Of a stretch of DNA of 64,000 nucleotides, positions 1-7,537 are shown in pieces. Made by a program: the position numbers and the translations under genes. Source of the DNA: Amycolatopsis iheyensis (GTDB lineage: Bacteria > Actinomycetota > Actinomycetes > Mycobacteriales > Pseudonocardiaceae); the NCBI RefSeq assembly GCF_024703995.1, contig NZ_JAMXQV010000008.1, positions 186,001-250,000 on the forward strand. Direction: 5' to 3'. The notes beneath the pieces were generated by a model. It saw only the letters and a list, made by a program, of their open reading frames with translations. It searched no databases and was not told where the DNA came from. Positions within the stretch are counted from its first letter, which is position 1, and each line of letters starts with the position of its first letter.

Positions 1-109
1 GAACACGGGTGTGCACGCTCCAGCTGGGTCGAGAGTGGCGCGCCGGACGAGGCCGGCCCTCCCGAGGGTAGTCGCTCCCGGTCCTCCGCCTCACGGGTAC
101 GCGTGCTTT

Positions 110-125
110 GTACGTGCGCATGTAC
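110..125. promoter_or_regulatory. Imperfect palindrome upstream of the ABC exporter
   Basis: GTACGTGCGCATGTAC is a 16-nt inverted repeat with one mismatched pair in each arm. It lies about 65 nt before the exporter start in a stretch with no gene. A second inverted repeat, CATAC-GT-GTATG at 181-192, overlaps the start codon at 190; both contain TACGTG. A MarR-type repressor is encoded just downstream, so these are plausible operators. That is inference from position and symmetry. Confidence 0.35.
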
Positions 126-189
126 TACCTCGGCGGCAGCTTTCGGAAAACGACTGGATAGTTCTCCGTACTTTGGTAAACATACGTGT

Positions 190-1980
190 ATGACCTCCGC
201 GACCAGAGCTCGCCCGTCGCTCGCCGAGCCCACCACCGACACCGACGAGCCGGTCCCCCTCCGGCGGATCGCCGGCCTGTTCCGCGCGCACCGCGGCCCC
301 CTCGGCGCGCTGTTCGCGCTGATCGTCGTGCAGGCCGGGCTCGGCGTGACCTCACCGTTCCTGCTGCGCGAGATCCTCGACGACGCCCTGCCCCACCGCG
401 ACACGCTGCTGCTGAGCCTCCTGGCGGGCGGGATGATCGCCTGCGCGGTCGGCAGCGCGTCGCTGGGCGTGGCCACCACCGGGCTGTCCAACACGATCGG
501 GCAGCGCGTGATGAACGAGCTGCGCGTCTCGGTCTACGGCCACCTGCAGCGGATGTCGCTCGGCTTCTTCACCCGGACGAAGAGCGGCGAAGTGCTCTCG
601 CGGGTCTTCAACGACATCGGCGGCGTCGACAACGTCATCACCACGACCGCCGGGTCGATGGTGCAGAACCTGACGACGACGACCGCCATCACCGTCGCGC
701 TGATCTTCCTCGACTGGCAGCTCGCGGCGCTCTCGCTGATCGTCGTCCCACTCTTCCTGCTGTTCACGCTCCGGCTCGGCAGGAAGCGGCGGAACCTGGC
801 CCGCGGCCGGACCCGCCGGATGGCCCGGCTGACCACGATGGTCGAGGAGTCGTTGTCGGTCACCGGCGTGCTGCTCGCCAAGACGATGGGCAACGAAAAG
901 GCGATGCGGGCGCGCTTCGGCGAAGAGTCGCGGGAAATCGCTTCGCTGGAACGCGCCGCCGCGCTGGCCGGACGCTGGCAGATCGCGTCGCGGGCGATGA
1001 GCCTGACCGTCATCCCGGCGCTGGTCTACTGGATCGCCGGGCTGGCGCTGGCCGGCGGCGCGTCCCCGATCTCGCTCGGCACCGTGGTGGCGTTCACCAG
1101 CATGCTCAACCGGCTGGTCGCGCCGGCCAGCGCGATGCAGACGATCGGGCAGAACGTGGCGACGTCGAAGGCGCTGTTCGGCCGCATCTTCGAGGTGCTG
1201 GACCTGCCGGTGGAGATCAGCGACAAGCCGGGCGCGGGCACCTTGACCGTGACTCGCGGGGACGTCTCGATGCGCGGGGTCTCCTTCCGCTACGACGACG
1301 ACGGGCCGCAGACGTTGCACGACATCGACCTCGACGTCCCGGCCGGCACCACGACGGCGCTCGTCGGCTCGACCGGCTCCGGCAAGACGACGCTCGCGTA
1401 CCTGGTGGCGCGGCTGTACGAGGTGAGCGAGGGATCCGTGACGATCGACGGCACCGACGTCCGCGACGTGACGCTGGCGTCGCTGGCCGCCGGCGTCGGG
1501 ATGGTGTCGCAGGAGACCTACCTGTTCCACGACACCGTCCGCGAGAACCTGCGGTTCGCGAAGCCGGACGCGACCGACGAGGAGATCGAGGCCGCCGCGA
1601 AGGCCGCGCACATCCACGACACGCTGGCCGGGCTGCCCGAGGGCTACGACACCGTCGTCGGCCAGCGCGGCTACCGCTTCTCCGGCGGCGAGAAGCAGCG
1701 CATGGCGATCGCCCGGATCCTGCTGCGCAACCCGCCGGTGCTCATCCTCGACGAGGCGACCAGCGCGCTCGACACCCACACCGAGCGCTCGGTGCAGGCG
1801 GAACTCGACCGGCTCGCCGCGGGCCGCACGACGCTGACGATCGCGCACCGGCTGTCCACTGTGGAGCACGCGGACCAGATCGTGGTGCTGCACGAAGGCC
1901 GGGTCGTCGAGCGCGGGACGCACGACGAGCTGCTGGCGCGCGACGGGCGTTATGCCCGGCTCGTCCGGGGCACCGCATAA
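190..1980 (+). CDS. ABC exporter, fused membrane and ATPase domains
   Basis: A 596-residue half-transporter of the MsbA/MDR type, expected to work as a homodimer exporting drugs or lipids through the cytoplasmic membrane. Six membrane helices occupy roughly residues 35-330. The nucleotide-binding domain follows, with Walker A GSTGSGKT near 393, signature FSGGEKQR near 497, Walker B VLILDEATSALD near 517 and the H-loop IAHRLS near 551. The ATG at 190 is chosen over an upstream in-frame ATG because the earlier residues are not exporter-like. It lies 10 nt before a MarR gene in the same direction, a usual arrangement for regulated multidrug efflux. The substrate cannot be read from the sequence. 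Confidence 0.9.
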   Translation: MTSATRARPSLAEPTTDTDEPVPLRRIAGLFRAHRGPLGALFALIVVQAGLGVTSPFLLREILDDALPHRDTLLLSLLAGGMIACAVGSASLGVATTGLSNTIGQRVMNELRVSVYGHLQRMSLGFFTRTKSGEVLSRVFNDIGGVDNVITTTAGSMVQNLTTTTAITVALIFLDWQLAALSLIVVPLFLLFTLRLGRKRRNLARGRTRRMARLTTMVEESLSVTGVLLAKTMGNEKAMRARFGEESREIASLERAAALAGRWQIASRAMSLTVIPALVYWIAGLALAGGASPISLGTVVAFTSMLNRLVAPASAMQTIGQNVATSKALFGRIFEVLDLPVEISDKPGAGTLTVTRGDVSMRGVSFRYDDDGPQTLHDIDLDVPAGTTTALVGSTGSGKTTLAYLVARLYEVSEGSVTIDGTDVRDVTLASLAAGVGMVSQETYLFHDTVRENLRFAKPDATDEEIEAAAKAAHIHDTLAGLPEGYDTVVGQRGYRFSGGEKQRMAIARILLRNPPVLILDEATSALDTHTERSVQAELDRLAAGRTTLTIAHRLSTVEHADQIVVLHEGRVVERGTHDELLARDGRYARLVRGTA

Positions 1981-1990
1981 CCTGGGCAGC

Positions 1991-2455
1991 ATGCAGCCCG
2001 AACCCGACGTCGCGTCGCCCGTCAGCGCGGACCCCGAGCTGGCCGAGCTGGCCCGGCTGGTCCGCGAGGGCGTCGGGCGGCTGAACTGGCGGATGCGGGC
2101 CGAGCGCGACCTGAACGGCCCGGGCCCGGCGGTGCTCGCGGTGCTGAGCCGGCTCTACCGGGCGGGCACGCACACGCCGACCGCGCTGGCCGAGGCGGAA
2201 CGGCTGCAGCCGCAGTCGCTGACCCGGATCCTCGCCTGGGTGACCGAACGCGAGCTGGTCACCCGCGCGCCCGACCCGGAAGACGGCCGGCGGTCGCTGG
2301 TCAGCATCACCCCGGCCGGGCTCGCGGTGCTGCGCGAGTACAGCGTCCAGCGGGAGCGGTGGCTGGCGGCGGCGCTGGAGCGGACGCTCTCGCCGACCGA
2401 ACGGCAGCTGCTGAAGCTGGCCTCGGAACTGCTGGTGCGGGTGGCGGACGCCTGA
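1991..2455 (+). CDS. MarR-family transcriptional regulator
   Basis: A 154-residue winged-helix regulator. The recognition segment TALAEAERLQPQSLTRILAWV is followed by the basic wing around PDPEDGRRS, both typical of MarR proteins. An in-frame start 39 nt upstream would overlap the transporter, so the ATG 10 nt after the transporter stop is preferred. The two genes probably form one transcript, and the regulator probably represses it in response to an exported compound. The stop codon lies inside a strong terminator stem. Confidence 0.82.
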   Translation: MQPEPDVASPVSADPELAELARLVREGVGRLNWRMRAERDLNGPGPAVLAVLSRLYRAGTHTPTALAEAERLQPQSLTRILAWVTERELVTRAPDPEDGRRSLVSITPAGLAVLREYSVQRERWLAAALERTLSPTERQLLKLASELLVRVADA

Positions 2456-2496
2456 AGGCCGCCGCGGGAACCCCTCGCTCCCCCGCGGCGGCCTTC
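2454..2496 (+). terminator. Strong intrinsic terminator-like hairpin after marR
   Basis: A perfect 15-bp stem (2454-2468 with 2482-2496, arm GAAGGCCGCCGCGGG) closes a 13-nt loop and starts at the marR stop codon. There is no long U tract, which is common in GC-rich actinomycetes. Confidence 0.75.
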
Positions 2497-2510
2497 GAGA
2501 CACCCCCAGT

Positions 2511-2658
2511 TCGCACCGCCTCCCCGCGGTGCGACACGGGTTCCGGGAGCGGACCGCTCCTCCGTCGGCCCGTCCCGGAACCCTGGCCGCCCGGACGGCT
2601 CACCTCCCCAGGGGCCGTCCGGACTTCCCCCCTCCACCAGCGGTCCGGTACCCGCTGG
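2511..2658. repeat. Cluster of four further perfect hairpins
   Basis: Four inverted repeats follow the terminator: 9 bp at 2511-2519/2526-2534, 11 bp at 2538-2548/2573-2583, 9 bp at 2591-2599/2614-2622 and 7 bp at 2637-2643/2652-2658. None shows coding signal. They fill the convergent gap between marR and ku. A 12-bp palindrome TACCCATGGGTA follows at about 2714-2726, just beyond the ku stop. Confidence 0.6.
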
Positions 2659-2732
2659 CGTGACGAAGTCTGCCGCGCCGGGACGCTCGGTCAGCAGTGG
2701 GAGAACCCTCAATTACCCATGGGTAGTAATAC

Positions 2733-3599
2733 TCAAGGCGTCTTCGCGCGGCTCGCGGCCCGCTTCGCCGTCGTACGCGCCTTCGCCGCCCTCGACGCGG
2801 CAGCCTTGGCCTTTGCGACAGCCGCGTTGCGCGCGTCGTCGGCTTCGGAGGCGCTCTCCTGCAACGCCGCCAGCAGCCGGGTGACGCCCTCGGCCTGCTC
2901 GGCCGCCGTCGGCTGGACGACCTCGGCGCCGTCGATCTTCGCCTGGACCAACGCTTCGAACGCCTCGCGGTAACGGTCGGGGTAGCGGCCCGGCTCGAAC
3001 TCGCCGGTCAGCTCCTCGACGAGGTTGACCGCGCGCCGCAGCTCGCCGGGCCGGATGTCGACGTCGGCGTGCCGGAACGGGAAGTCGGGCGCGCGCACCT
3101 CGTGGGGCCACAGCATCGTCTCGAGGACGATCACCTGGTCGCGCACCCGCAGGGCGCCGAGCGTCTCGCGGCGCCGGAGCGCGACGGTGACCAGCGCGAG
3201 CCGGCCGGACTGCTGCAGGGCCTCGCTGAACAGCACGTACGGCTTCGTGCCCGCCGGCTCGGGCTCGAGGTAGTAGCTCTTCGCGAACCAGATCGGGTCG
3301 ACGTCGGCGAGCGGCGCGAAGCCGCGGATCGCGATCGTGCGGCCGGGCATCGGCAGCGAAGCGAGCTCATGGTCGGACAGCAGGACGACGTCGCCGCCGG
3401 GCACCGGGTAGCCGCGGACCATCTCCGCCGGCGGCACCTCTTCGCCGTCGACCTCGCAGACCCGCTTCACGCGGACGCGGCCGCCGTCGGCTTCGTGCAC
3501 CTGGTGGAGGGGCAGCTCCCGCTCCTCGGTCGCACTGAACGCCTTCACCGGAATGGCGTAACTCCCGAACCCGATCGTGCCCGTCCAGACCGCCCGCAT
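2733..3599 (-). CDS. ku: Ku-type DNA end-binding protein
   Basis: A 288-residue bacterial Ku, which forms homodimers that ring double-strand break ends and recruit LigD for non-homologous end joining. It opens with MRAVWTGTIGFGSYAIPVK, the usual Ku start, and carries the beta-barrel core through about residue 250. The last 40 residues are rich in Ala, Lys and Arg, like the basic tails that stabilise DNA binding in mycobacterial Ku. GGAGG lies 6 nt before the ATG. No ligD gene is in the window. A small helical protein gene lies 50 nt upstream on the same strand. Confidence 0.92.
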   Translation of the reverse strand: MRAVWTGTIGFGSYAIPVKAFSATEERELPLHQVHEADGGRVRVKRVCEVDGEEVPPAEMVRGYPVPGGDVVLLSDHELASLPMPGRTIAIRGFAPLADVDPIWFAKSYYLEPEPAGTKPYVLFSEALQQSGRLALVTVALRRRETLGALRVRDQVIVLETMLWPHEVRAPDFPFRHADVDIRPGELRRAVNLVEELTGEFEPGRYPDRYREAFEALVQAKIDGAEVVQPTAAEQAEGVTRLLAALQESASEADDARNAAVAKAKAAASRAAKARTTAKRAASRAKTP

Positions 3600-3649
3600 G
3601 CGACACCTCCGCAGCTCCAGGCTAGCCAGCGGGCCGTCGGCGCCGACAG

Positions 3650-4009
3650 CTACAAACGGGTGTCAGGCGCGACGGATTCGCTCACACATTCGAATGACGG
3701 CGTGACCTCGTCGAGTGCTTCGGCCGAGCAGCGGGCCGCGATGGCCGCCGCGCGGAGCACCTCGGTGACCACCTCGACGTCCAGCGGCGGGGCGGCGGCG
3801 AGGAACGGCGAGCCGTCGACGCGGGCGGCGAGCCCGGCGAGCGCGTGGGAGATGGCCTCCTGGCCGGCGACCAGCTGGGCGACGACGTCGGCGAGCTCGG
3901 CGGTGGTGGCACCCGGGCCGCCGCAGCGCAGGCTCGCGGCGAGCTCGTCGGCGCAGGAGCGCAGGTGGGTGGCGACGACCGTCGGCGGCAGCGTCAGGTC
4001 CGGCATCAC
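3650..4009 (-). CDS. Small helical protein of unknown function
   Basis: About 118 residues, not recognised. It is predicted to be almost wholly alpha-helical, with Ala-rich amphipathic stretches such as ELADVVAQLVAGQEAISHALAG, no signal peptide and no membrane segment. The start may be GTG at 4009 or the next codon ATG at 4006; GGAGGGGG sits just upstream of both. It reads into ku after 50 nt and may be co-transcribed with it. Length and Ala-rich helices loosely recall ESX/WXG100-like helical proteins, but no WXG motif is present. Confidence 0.6.
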   Translation of the reverse strand: MMPDLTLPPTVVATHLRSCADELAASLRCGGPGATTAELADVVAQLVAGQEAISHALAGLAARVDGSPFLAAAPPLDVEVVTEVLRAAAIAARCSAEALDEVTPSFECVSESVAPDTRL

Positions 4010-4090
4010 TCACCCCCTCCGGCTGGTCCGAGCAGTCATCGTGCCACCGCACGGGTCGTGACCGGTCGCGACACACCGCAGGCGCGTTAT

Positions 4091-4120
4091 TTGACCGACC
4101 GTTCTCGAAAGAGCTAGGGT
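4091..4120 (+). promoter_or_regulatory. Leaderless promoter of the TetR gene
   Basis: TTGACC (4091-4096) and TAGGGT (4115-4120) are 18 nt apart. The expected transcription start falls on the GTG start at 4128, and no ribosome binding site is present, consistent with a leaderless mRNA. GACCGACCGTTC in the spacer is a possible autoregulatory operator. Confidence 0.5.
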
Positions 4121-4127
4121 TCTCAGC

Positions 4128-4715
4128 GTGTCCCGGGTCAAGGAGTTCGACGTCGACCAAGCGTGCGACGCCGCCCTGGCGCTCTTCCGGCGCCAGGGCT
4201 ACGAAGCGACGTCGGTCAGCGACCTCGTCACCCACCTCGGCGTCGCCAAGGCGAGCCTGTACGCGACCTTCGGCACGAAGCACGACTTCTACGTGACGGC
4301 GTTGAAGCGGTACGCCGAGCGAACCGACGCGCGGGTGCTGGCCGAGCTGTCGGCGCCGGGTTCCGGGGTGGCCGCGGTGCGGCGGCTGCTCGACGGCTAT
4401 GTCGCGGATATCCTGGGCGAAGACGGTCCCGTCGGCTGTTTCGTCGTCAACGCGGCGATCGAGCTGCTCCCCCGCGATCCGGCGGTCGCCCGGATCGTGG
4501 AACGCAGCTGGGACACCCTCGAGGTCGCGCTCACGATGGCACTGGAACGCGCCCGAGCACAGGGCGAGCTGCCCGAAGGCAGCGACCCGGCGACCCTCGC
4601 GCGGTTCCTGCTCACCGTGCTCCAGGGACTGCGGGTCCTGGGCAAGGGCACGGACGCGGCGAGCCGGCTGAACGCGGCCGTCTCGCAGGCGCTCCGCATC
4701 CTCATTCGAGACTGA
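4128..4715 (+). CDS. TetR-family transcriptional regulator
   Basis: A 195-residue regulator. The N-terminal helix-turn-helix reads through GYEATSVSDLVTHLGVAKASLYATFGTKHDFY (about residues 25-56). The C-terminal ligand domain has CFVVNAAIEL, as seen in the AcrR/YcdC-like group. The GTG start fits a leaderless promoter. The SDR gene starts 22 nt downstream on the same strand, so the regulator probably controls itself and that enzyme. Confidence 0.85.
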   Translation: MSRVKEFDVDQACDAALALFRRQGYEATSVSDLVTHLGVAKASLYATFGTKHDFYVTALKRYAERTDARVLAELSAPGSGVAAVRRLLDGYVADILGEDGPVGCFVVNAAIELLPRDPAVARIVERSWDTLEVALTMALERARAQGELPEGSDPATLARFLLTVLQGLRVLGKGTDAASRLNAAVSQALRILIRD

Positions 4716-4737
4716 TCAGACCAGAAAGAAGGACAGC

Positions 4738-5490
4738 ATGGGGGCACGGTTCGCAGGCAAGGTCGCGCTCGTGACGGGCGGCGGCTCGGGCATCGGGCTG
4801 GCGACGGCGAAGGCGTTCGCCGCCGAGGGCGCGACGGTCGTCGTCGCGGGCCGCGACGAGCAGCGGCTGGCGGCCGCGGTGAAGGAGATCGGCGGCGCGG
4901 CCAGCGCGGTGCGGGTCGACGTCACCGACTCGGCGGACGTGGCGCGGATGGTCGAGACGGTCGTCGCGCGGCACGGCCGGCTGGACGTCGCGTTCAACAA
5001 CGCGGGCATCCTCGGGTCGCAGGCGCCGGTCGCCGACCTCGGCGAAGACGGCTTCGAGGCGGTGCTGGCCACGAACGTCACCGGCACCTGGCTGTGCCTC
5101 AAGCACGAGGTCGCGCACATGCGCGCGCACGGCGGCGGCGCCATCGTGAACATGGCGTCGAACATCGGCGCGCACGGCCGGCTGCCGAACATGGCGGCTT
5201 ACGCGGCGTCGAAGGCGGCGGTGAGCGTGCTGACCCGCACGGCGGCGCGCGACCACATCGCCGACGGCGTCCGGATCAACGCGGTCAGCCCGGGCGCGAC
5301 GGACACCGACATGTCACGGCGTCCGGGCGAGACGGACGCCGACCGCGCCGAGCGGTTGAAGAGCGCGATCCCGCTGGGCCGGGTGGGGGCCACCGCCGAG
5401 GTGGCCGCCGCGGTGCTGTGGCTGGCCTCGGCCGAAGCCGCCTTCACCGTGGGGCACGACCTGGTGGTCGACGGCGGGGCGACCGCCTGA
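4738..5490 (+). CDS. SDR-family NAD(P)-dependent oxidoreductase
   Basis: A 250-residue classical short-chain dehydrogenase. It has the cofactor motif TGGGSGIG (13-20), NNAG near residue 86, catalytic Ser141, Tyr155 and Lys159 (YAASK), and the SPGATDTDM loop. The C-terminus GHDLVVDGGATA is the usual SDR ending. An AAGAAGGA site precedes the ATG. The substrate is unknown. It is the second gene of a TetR-SDR pair; a tandem micro-ORF array begins 29 nt after its stop on the other strand. Confidence 0.88.
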   Translation: MGARFAGKVALVTGGGSGIGLATAKAFAAEGATVVVAGRDEQRLAAAVKEIGGAASAVRVDVTDSADVARMVETVVARHGRLDVAFNNAGILGSQAPVADLGEDGFEAVLATNVTGTWLCLKHEVAHMRAHGGGAIVNMASNIGAHGRLPNMAAYAASKAAVSVLTRTAARDHIADGVRINAVSPGATDTDMSRRPGETDADRAERLKSAIPLGRVGATAEVAAAVLWLASAEAAFTVGHDLVVDGGATA

Positions 5491-5518
5491 GCGGCCCCAC
5501 CCGGACCCGCGGCCGGCT

Positions 5519-6041
5519 TCAGGATTCACGGTTGCGCATGGTGACGATCCCCTCTCGTGCTGGGACGGACTCGGGTGCGGTTCGATCACGACTCGCGGTT
5601 GCGCACGGCGGTGCTCCTCTCGGGCGCGAAACGGCTGGTGGGCAGCGGGTTCAGGACTCGCGGTTGCGCACGGGGCTCTCCTCTCCGCGGCGGTCAGGCG
5701 GGGTCGGCTTCAGGACTCGCGGTTGCGCACGGGGGCTCTCCTCACGGGCGAAGTGGCTGGTGGGCAGCGGGTTCAGGACTCGCGGTTGCGCACGGGCTTC
5801 TCCTCTCGCGCGAAGCAATCGGGCGGGCGTGGGCTCAGGACTCGCGATTGCGCACGGGGCTCTCCTCCCACTCGTGGCGGTCAGGCGGGCTCGGCTTCAG
5901 GACTCGCGGTTGCGCACGGCGCTGCTCCTCTCGGGCGTTCCGGGATTCGGGGCTGCTCACGACTCGCGGTTGCGCACGAGGCTCTCCTCCCACTCGTGGC
6001 GGTCAGGCGGGCTCGGCCTCAGGACTCGCGGTTGCGCATGG
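5519..6041 (-). repeat. Nine-unit tandem array of a six-codon micro-ORF
   Basis: Nine units recur every 59-67 nt. On the minus strand each contains a purine-rich Shine-Dalgarno-like sequence (GAGAGGAG, GGGAGGAG or similar) 6-8 nt before a start codon, then codons for Met-Arg-Asn-Arg-Glu-Ser and TGA. The micro-ORFs span 5519-5539, 5586-5606, 5651-5671, 5710-5730, 5773-5793, 5835-5855, 5897-5917, 5957-5977 and 6019-6039. Differences are ATG for GTG (first and last listed), CGT for CGC and GAA for GAG (first), TCG for TCC (second, eighth) and AAT for AAC (sixth); every one keeps the peptide. Unit lengths are not multiples of three, so the units are not domains of one long protein. No minus-strand gene lies close downstream. 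I do not recognise a described family. Confidence 0.8.
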
Positions 6042-6155
6042 CGGCGGCCTCCCTTCACTGCTCCGATCGTGTGGCAATCATCGATCGCGGCCGCCCGGTG
6101 TGATGGGGTGGACTCGGATCGTCGGATCACCCACGGGAGTTGCACCGCCTTGAGT

Positions 6156-7460
6156 ATGGACGGCGCCCATCCGGCCGAGCCCCGCGCGGGCCGGATCCGA
6201 GGAGTGCTCCGCCCTGCCCGCTGGACGCTTTGGCAGCAACGATCTTCGCTGGTCTTCTACTGTTTCCTCGTCGAGTCCGTGGCGCTCGTGGCCACCGTGT
6301 GGACCGCCGCCGCGGTGCCCGTCCGCCCCTGGGACCTGGCCGTCTTCGGCGTCCTCGCGGGGCTCGGTGTCCTGCAGGCGGAGCTGGGCCGGAAGATCGA
6401 GCGCGTCCGGCGGCTCGTGTCCGACACCCCGCACATCAACCTGACGTCGGTCTGGACGTTCGCCGGCGTGCTGCTCCTGCCGCCGGCGCTCGTCGCGGCG
6501 CTGGTCGCGGTCCTGTACGTGCACCTGGCGACGCGCAGCCTGGCGCGGATCAAGCGCGTCCCGCCGTTCCGGATGACGCTGAACGCGTCGCTGGTCGTCG
6601 TCACCTGCTACGCGGCCGAGTTCCTGCTGAGCCGCCTCGGCGTCCCGGACATGTACACGGCGCTGACGGCGGGCTGGCGAGGCGTCACGGCCATCACGTT
6701 CGCCGCGGTGACCTACTTCCTCGTTTCGGCGATCACGATCCTCCCGGCGCTGACGATCACGAAGCGCTCGATAAAGGCGTTCTTCGGCGGTCTCGGCGAC
6801 AACCTCCTCGAGGTCGCGACGCTGTGCCTGGGCCTGCTCACGGCGTTGACGCTGGCGACGCTGCCCGCGCTCGCCGTCGCGATCGTGCCGCCGCTGCTGG
6901 TGCTGCACCGGGCGGTGCTGATCAAGCAGCTGGAGATCGCGGCGACGACCGACGAGAAGACCGGCCTGTTCAACACGACCGGCTGGCACCTGCTGGCCTC
7001 GCGCGAGCTGGCCCGCGCGCAACGCAGCACGCGCAGCACCTTCGGCGTGCTGATGATCGACCTCGACTACTTCAAGCTGATCAACGACGAGCACGGCCAC
7101 CTGGCCGGCGACACGGTGCTGCGCGCGGTGGCGGCGGCGATCAAGAGCGCCGTCCGCGACTACGACTCGGTCGGCCGTTTCGGCGGCGAGGAGTTCGTGG
7201 TGCTGCTGCCGGACATCGGCCCGGCGGCCGTGCTGGCGGTGGCCGAGCGCATCCGCTCGGCGATCGAGACGCTGAAGGTCGAGTACGAAGACGGCGTCAG
7301 CGTCCGCGTGATCGACGCCCTGTCGGCCTCGATCGGCGTGGCGACCTACCCGGACGGCGGCACGGCCGTCGACCGCCTGCTGCAGGCCGCCGACAAGGCC
7401 CTGTACCGGGCGAAGGACGCGGGCCGCAACCAAGTCGTCGACGGCACCGCACCCGCCTGA
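6156..7460 (+). CDS. Membrane-bound diguanylate cyclase (GGDEF)
   Basis: About 434 residues. Hydrophobic helices fill residues 30 to about 250, followed by a cytoplasmic GGDEF domain that makes cyclic di-GMP from two GTP. The active-site loop reads GGEEF (343-347). The product-inhibition site RxxD is intact as R334-D-Y-D337, exactly five residues before it, so feedback control is expected. The start is uncertain: ATG at 6156 is chosen, but TTG at 6150 is better spaced from GGGAG at 6135-6139. The frame stays open far upstream through the repeat array and into the SDR gene; that extension is an artefact of few stops at high GC. No EAL domain is present. Confidence 0.85.
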   Translation: MDGAHPAEPRAGRIRGVLRPARWTLWQQRSSLVFYCFLVESVALVATVWTAAAVPVRPWDLAVFGVLAGLGVLQAELGRKIERVRRLVSDTPHINLTSVWTFAGVLLLPPALVAALVAVLYVHLATRSLARIKRVPPFRMTLNASLVVVTCYAAEFLLSRLGVPDMYTALTAGWRGVTAITFAAVTYFLVSAITILPALTITKRSIKAFFGGLGDNLLEVATLCLGLLTALTLATLPALAVAIVPPLLVLHRAVLIKQLEIAATTDEKTGLFNTTGWHLLASRELARAQRSTRSTFGVLMIDLDYFKLINDEHGHLAGDTVLRAVAAAIKSAVRDYDSVGRFGGEEFVVLLPDIGPAAVLAVAERIRSAIETLKVEYEDGVSVRVIDALSASIGVATYPDGGTAVDRLLQAADKALYRAKDAGRNQVVDGTAPA

Positions 7461-7492
7461 TCTCCCCCGTTTCCCCCTCCTGACTTGGTGAC

Positions 7493-7537
7493 TTGTCAGA
7501 TTTGCTCGACTGAGCTAAATTTTGCTCATGCGAGCAA
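7493..7537 (+). promoter_or_regulatory. Leaderless promoter with two tandem TetR-type operators
   Basis: TTGTCA (7493-7498) and TAAATT (7516-7521) are exactly 17 nt apart, and the expected transcription start is the ATG at 7528. Two operator-like inverted repeats of the same design, TTGCTC-N4-GAGCWA, lie at 7502-7517 and 7522-7537, 20 bp centre to centre. One covers the spacer and the -10 element, the other the start codon. This predicts tight autorepression. Confidence 0.65.

Noticed and set aside
5519..6041. CRISPR array
   Set aside because: Repeat-like 22-mers with about 40-nt gaps look similar at first, but the gaps resemble each other, unit length varies, the repeat changes only at silent codon positions, and no cas gene is near.
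5094..7460. A single 788-residue protein joining the SDR end, the repeats and the GGDEF domain
   Set aside because: All three forward frames are open across the repeats because stops are rare at this GC. Unit lengths shift the frame, and the N-terminal part is a shadow of the SDR gene.
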